Shown here in pieces: positions 62,201 to 64,000 of a stretch of DNA of 64,000 nt. A program made the translations under genes and the position numbers. The notes under the pieces were generated by a model that saw nothing but the letters and a program-made list of their open reading frames with translations, was not told where the DNA came from and did no database searches. Numbering within the stretch: the first letter of the stretch is position 1; the number at the start of each line of letters is the position of its first letter. The DNA comes from Procambarus clarkii (Eukaryota; Arthropoda; Malacostraca; Decapoda; Cambaridae), in NCBI RefSeq assembly GCF_040958095.1, contig NC_091237.1, positions 15,539,036 to 15,603,035 on the forward strand. The letters are read 5' to 3'.

Positions 62201-62910
62201 CAGCCATGGCTTTGTCATCTTGTGTACATTGTTTCCACATGGGCCCTGTCACCCTTAACAGGTTTAATGTAACTTATTACTATTAAGGAATCTACCAATT
62301 AACACAATAGGTAGTTTTAGGAGGTACGTTTTACCGGTAAAGGGGTTGGTTATGCAATTGCACTCGATTTTAATCGCCTCTCCTAAGTAATAGATGGTGG
62401 TAATAATTATCATATGAATTTTATTATTTTTAGGTTATGTATTAGATCTTTTATTCTTCCATTGTAATTTGTTTTTGGGGCTCCATTGCTACACATTATA
62501 TCATCCCTCTGTCTATTTCAACTGTACTATTCAGATCAAACATTACAGTTCAATCGGTAACTCTTTGTTAAATCTTAGCTCATTATTTCAAATCAGTATC
62601 AGTGCAACATTGGTATCATATCAGATTCAACACATGAGGAATGTACATGGGTTATCCAAGACTAATTGGTCTGCTACAAAAATAAATTTGTTAAAGATCA
62701 TTGATAGACTTGTAAAATTTAAGCATTATTATTTGTCAAATTTAAACAATGAAGTTTATCCACAGGTCTGCCTGATTTGACAGTTGGCTTCACGTATGGC
62801 AATGTTCCGCAACGCCTAGCGCTACATTTACCACTCTCATGCAACAAGTTCTTTGAGCCAACAGATATGAACGGAGAGTCCTTCTTCGCTCGTTGGAAGA
62901 ACCTGAGTGG
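34376..62910 (+). CDS. AP2A: AP-2 complex subunit alpha (alpha-adaptin), 17 coding exons, 3' end outside window
   Basis: This is the large subunit of the AP-2 clathrin adaptor at the plasma membrane. Coding exons: 34376-34439, 37066-37277, 37683-37876, 39800-40031, 44829-45020, 45476-45543, 45720-45888, 48524-48661, 49059-49241, 49645-49776, 49993-50190, 50374-50544, 55290-55413, 57775-57889, 59929-60058, 60638-60776 and 62766-62910. Every junction is AG/GT and in phase. It starts [40 protein letters not shown] carries the N-terminal phosphoinositide-binding basic cluster. [40 protein letters not shown] and [20 protein letters not shown] belong to the helical trunk, which runs to about residue 620. 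Exons 12-14 encode the hinge ([20 protein letters not shown]). [20 protein letters not shown] begins the appendage (ear). About 869 residues are covered; the family is near 940. An AG acceptor at 34361-34362 implies a leader exon upstream. Confidence 0.96.
34660..34940 (-). mobile_element. 3' fragment of the Jockey/CR1-like LINE in AP2A intron 1
   Basis: It matches the end of the element at 8690-8960 block by block: GGTGTCCCGTCTTCCTAGTA, GCTTTGAAACTACTGATGGT, TCCACCACC, ACCATCTATCACTGTTTGCAAA and GCAGGTTTCAGGAATTCTCC. Antisense to AP2A. Confidence 0.7.
35035..35265 (-). repeat. SINE family 5, decayed copy 2
   Basis: Blocks shared with 34015-34190: CCCAGGATGCAACCC, TGACTTAACTCCCGAGTA, CATTGGGTGAAAGGAAATGT, GGGATTTGACCCTGGAATTC and GGAGAACAAACCCGACTGT. 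It lies in AP2A intron 1. Confidence 0.55.
36510..36665 (-). repeat. SINE family 5, decayed copy 3
   Basis: Faint match to the family: GGTTGCAACCAACAGCAATT, GCCTAACTCCTGGATGCCTG, GCATCAAACTTGTAATTGTT and AAAGCATGCTGACC. It lies in AP2A intron 1. A similarly faint piece is at 39530-39610. Confidence 0.4.
38527..38840 (+). repeat. Two tandem copies of SINE family 4
   Basis: A truncated head copy (38527-38650: TAGGTCGGTGTTTGATCCCC, ACAGATCCTTGTCCTCATAT) is followed by a near-complete copy (38652-38840). The second has GACGGTCTCGCTTCATGCAG, TTCAATCTCCGACTGTCC, CCTGTCCCATCCCAAATC and TTTCCCTTGATAACTCCCTT. It lies in AP2A intron 3. Confidence 0.7.
41021..41262 (+). repeat. tRNA-headed SINE, family 1 (copy C)
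   Basis: It begins GGAGCCGGTCGGCCGAGCGG and ends CTCGAGATAACCTCAAGATA. The head is missing a few bases between the A and B boxes (GGACTTGTGGTCCTGGGTTC). It lies in AP2A intron 4. Confidence 0.9.
41852..41990. mobile_element. Long foldback (hairpin) element, copy 2
   Basis: Arms GACTAGACCACACACTAGAA, GGTGAAGGGACGACGACGTT and TCGGTCCGTCCTGGACCATT are mirrored to 41990 around a loop near GTCGATTGTC. Pairing is almost perfect over about 62 bp. The 3' flank AACATACTTTAGCCACGTTA matches copy 1. It lies in AP2A intron 4. Confidence 0.9.
43288..44347. mobile_element. piggyBac-like MITE with TTAA target duplication
   Basis: TTAA at 43288-43291 and 44344-44347 flanks termini CACTTTCGCGCT and AGCGCGAAAGTG, which are perfect 12-bp inverted repeats. 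The 1052-bp body has no transposase. It contains about five degenerate copies of a motif like TAGAGAATTTTATTGTGAT..CA-TGATAC, starting near 43436, 43598, 43785, 43986 and 44172. It lies in AP2A intron 4, a few hundred bp before exon 5. Confidence 0.75.
45320..45400 (+). mobile_element. 5'-end fragment of the hAT element family
   Basis: CAGGCATGTCAAACATACGG followed by CCC and GCAAGC matches the start of the element at 14251. There is no matching 3' terminus nearby, so this is a fragment in AP2A intron 5, 75-155 bp before exon 6. Confidence 0.7.
46556..46810 (+). repeat. tRNA-headed SINE, family 1 (copy D)
   Basis: It starts GGGAGCTGGTCGGCCAAGCG and ends ATCTCAAGATAACCTCAAGATA-like. It has several point differences from other copies. 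It lies in AP2A intron 7. Confidence 0.9.
47160..47660. other. AP2A intron 7 stretch, no recognised repeat
   Basis: A 74-codon open frame on the minus strand (47615-47391) has no domain I recognise. The stretch may be old retroelement DNA, but nothing specific supports that. Confidence 0.25.
47700..47865 (+). mobile_element. CR1/L2-like LINE 3' end, copy d
   Basis: ACCTCCAAAGGATACCTGAT, AACCAGGCTGTGACTCATAC, GTCAGGCTGCGAGTAGCCGC, then GGACGACGACCGGGCCGCGG and CACCTCAAGGTAACC. It lies in AP2A intron 7. Confidence 0.8.
49788..49853 (-). mobile_element. CR1/L2-like LINE 3' tail, copy e, beside AP2A exon 10 donor
   Basis: CATACCTTGAGATGTTTTCG, GGGCTTAGCGTCCCCGCGGC and CCGGTCGTCGACCAGGCCTCC are the antisense tail of the family. 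It begins 11-12 bp after the exon 10 donor (AAG|GTAAAG at 49777). Confidence 0.8.
51650..51945 (+). mobile_element. CR1/L2-like LINE C-terminal coding fragment and 3' end, copy f
   Basis: The frame reads [40 protein letters not shown] and [15 protein letters not shown], the end of a non-LTR reverse-transcriptase protein. It is followed by GGGCTTGGGGAGTGGAAGAA and CTCCCAGAACCCC. This is a different subfamily tail from copies a-e and g. It lies in AP2A intron 12. Confidence 0.75.
52060..52540. other. Unrecognised, probably repeat-derived stretch in AP2A intron 12
   Basis: A 30-bp inverted repeat lies around AGTAGGCTCGAGAAAAGTGA / GAGAGCCTACTT and TCACCTACTTTGTAGGTGA (52347-52398). Minus-strand open frames (52382-52074, 52521-52297) show no domain I know. 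Confidence 0.3.
53237..53278. repeat. T42 homopolymer
   Basis: An uninterrupted run of 42 T in AP2A intron 12; length is likely unreliable in any assembly. No element is seen attached to it. Confidence 0.9.
53495..53775 (+). repeat. tRNA-headed SINE, family 2 (copy B)
   Basis: It has TCTCCGTGGTGTAGTGGTAA (box A-like), GGGTTCGTATCC (box B), GGATTTACTGGGCGCAATTC, TAAGGACTTGCCCGAAACGC, ACTAGTGGCTGTACAAGAAT and a TTGTATATATCTCAAAAAAA tail. It is the most intact copy in the window. It lies in AP2A intron 12. Confidence 0.88.
56489..56733 (+). repeat. tRNA-headed SINE, family 1 (copy E)
   Basis: It starts GGGAGCCGGTCGGCCGAGCG with box B CGGGTTCGATCCCGGG and ends ATCTCAAGATAGCCTCAAGA. It is close to consensus and lies in AP2A intron 13. 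Confidence 0.92.
58197..58318 (+). repeat. tRNA-headed SINE, family 3 (copy d)
   Basis: TAAGGCAAGCATCTGGGAGT, GGTTTAAATCC (box B-like), then GATTTTCTCATTGATATACA and TGCCATTATGATTTGTGTGT. It lies in AP2A intron 14. Confidence 0.65.
58608..58748 (+). repeat. SINE family 2, 5'-truncated (copy C)
   Basis: Begins at TACCTGGTTGTTAAACGATT and runs through AAGGACTTGCCCGAAATGCT and GCTAGTGGCTGTACAAGAAT to AATAAATAAAAATAAA. The tRNA head is missing, as expected of 5'-truncated retroposition. Confidence 0.8.
58903..59040 (-). mobile_element. Short 3' fragment of the Jockey/CR1-like LINE
   Basis: AATTACCTAGTGTAGCTGCA, GCTCGTGGTGTCCTGTCTTA and GAAACTACTGACAGTTTGGC match 8660-8800 and 34660-34760. It lies in AP2A intron 14. 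Confidence 0.6.
59403..59572 (+). mobile_element. CR1/L2-like LINE 3' end, copy g
   Basis: CTGCCTCCAAAGGATACTTG, AGGCTGCGAGCAGCCGCGTC, CAACAGCCTGGTTGATCAGT, GGAGGCCTGGTCGACGACCG and CTCAAGGTAACCTCAAGGTA. It lies in AP2A intron 14. Confidence 0.82.
60267..60513. mobile_element. 247-bp hAT-like MITE in AP2A intron 15
   Basis: Termini CAGGGGTGCCAGATT and AATCTGGCATCCCTG are inverted repeats with one mismatch in 15. The 3' side contains the 20-bp perfect palindrome TTGGGCTACTAGTAGCCCAA at 60481-60500. A clear 8-bp target duplication is not obvious. Confidence 0.7.
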
Positions 62911-63021
62911 GTAAGTTAAGAAGTCGGTAATTAAGTTTTGGTGTCGGTTTGTTAAGCTAGTCTTCTTGCCCTTCATTTCTTATGTAATCATCAAGTGTGA
63001 CGATGAAATAATTGTCTAGTG

Positions 63022-63110
63022 CAGTGGTTCTCAACCTGCGGGTCATGACCCTTTGGGGGTCTTTTGAGTATTAGAAAAGAGGGCTATTCCCAAAAAGTTG
63101 GGCACCTCTG
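63022..63110 (+). mobile_element. hAT-type terminus (CAGTGGTTCTCAAC)
   Basis: CAGTGGTTCTCAACCTGCGG followed by GTCATGACCC is the widely seen terminal sequence of Charlie/MER5-like hAT elements. The opposite end is not identified before the window ends. The last 1 kb otherwise shows only AT-rich intron DNA of AP2A. Confidence 0.6.
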
Positions 63111-64000
63111 GACTCATTATGATTGTCATTAACACAAACAAAAATCTTCATTTAATGTTTTGAATAGCACTGTAGCCCGTAAGGATCCAATAGCTCTAGT
63201 TTTGGACACTTACTGATTACTGCATTTCAGCAGTTTAATAACTCCAAATTCCTGCATTGATCAGTAAAAACATGCAATTGGAAATCACCAAGAGAGACTG
63301 CATGTATTCCACAAGTACATACAGTATGTTAATGCGATACACATAATGAAAGTTTTGAAAAATGTGTTCCCAATATATTTAACATCCAGGTATATGTCTT
63401 GAGAATAACTTGCACATGGGCCTATGAACAGCGACGCTGGATTAGAGTGTGGATGAACATCTGAAGTGGTTTTATTAAACTTCAATTGCCACTTGTGATC
63501 TTGACTATATTATAAGCATACTACACATGGTTATGGTAATGACACCTTAAAACATGGATCATACGGCCACCAACATAATCATGATGAACCGTTCAATTTT
63601 AATACCTGTAAAAGTATTCAAGATTGTTAATACTGTATTAGGCAGTGAACAAAATACCTGGTATTCAAATAGAGTATGATCCAGCATTTGAGCACCTTCA
63701 TCACTAAGAAATATTACGTGACTCCAAGTATAGGTGACCTAATACTGGCATATAATGTAGTTGAATAGCATAAGGTGTTTAGCAGTGGTTTATTAAATTC
63801 CTGTTTTCACCCATAATCGGGGTTATATTGTAAACGTAAAAGGGTAATCATATTGCAGTGTAACTGTGTGATGCAAGTAAATTTGGGTGGAGTAATGCAC
63901 GTTCAGTGTACATTAGTGTTATTTATGGAATGCTGCCTCTTGATTTGTACCATAACTTTTGTATTTAAATTACTGTAATTAGATTTTAGTTGACCAAAAT

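Overview
The window is eukaryotic nuclear DNA: intron-rich, AT-rich and packed with retroposons, foldback elements and microsatellites. The coding exons read as arthropod proteins. Several repeat families (tRNA-headed SINEs, a CR1/L2-like LINE 3' end, a Penelope-like element) look like those I associate with decapod crustaceans. A crayfish- or lobster-like decapod is the most likely source; this is inference from recall, with no database search.

Four genes can be assembled exon by exon, with every splice phase closing. (1) 109-5111, plus: the C-terminal two thirds of mitochondrial aspartyl-tRNA synthetase (DARS2), 7 exons to the stop. (2) 15549-6755, minus: a complete 5-exon, 381-residue type II membrane alpha-1,2-fucosyltransferase of family GT11, convergent with DARS2. 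One of its introns uses a GC-AG donor. (3) 20386-24144, plus: a complete 6-exon, 294-residue secreted AA15-type lytic polysaccharide monooxygenase with an intact histidine brace and an Ala/Pro repeat tail. (4) 34376-62910, plus: AP-2 complex subunit alpha (alpha-adaptin), 17 coding exons giving about 869 residues; the last ear exons lie beyond the window. DARS2 serves mitochondrial translation, the GT11 enzyme Golgi fucosylation, the LPMO probably chitin cleavage outside the cell, and alpha-adaptin clathrin endocytosis. They are independent genes with no operon-like logic.

The rest is mobile and repetitive DNA. It includes four or five SINE families, a Jockey/CR1-like LINE in FUT intron 3, a Penelope-like element with a GIY-YIG remnant (16.4-17.6 kb), a dead hAT element (14.25-15.1 kb), a TTAA-flanked piggyBac-like MITE (43.3-44.3 kb) and other MITEs. 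Two copies of a long foldback element and two copies of an ~80-bp two-hairpin retroposon with target-site duplications are also present.

The least expected signal is that in the two accessory genes (fucosyltransferase and LPMO) tandem repeats sit directly against splice sites. In two cases the repeat unit itself resembles the splice site: a 36-bp x 20 array with acceptor-like motifs, and a 20-21-bp array repeating the donor. The two housekeeping genes show nothing comparable.
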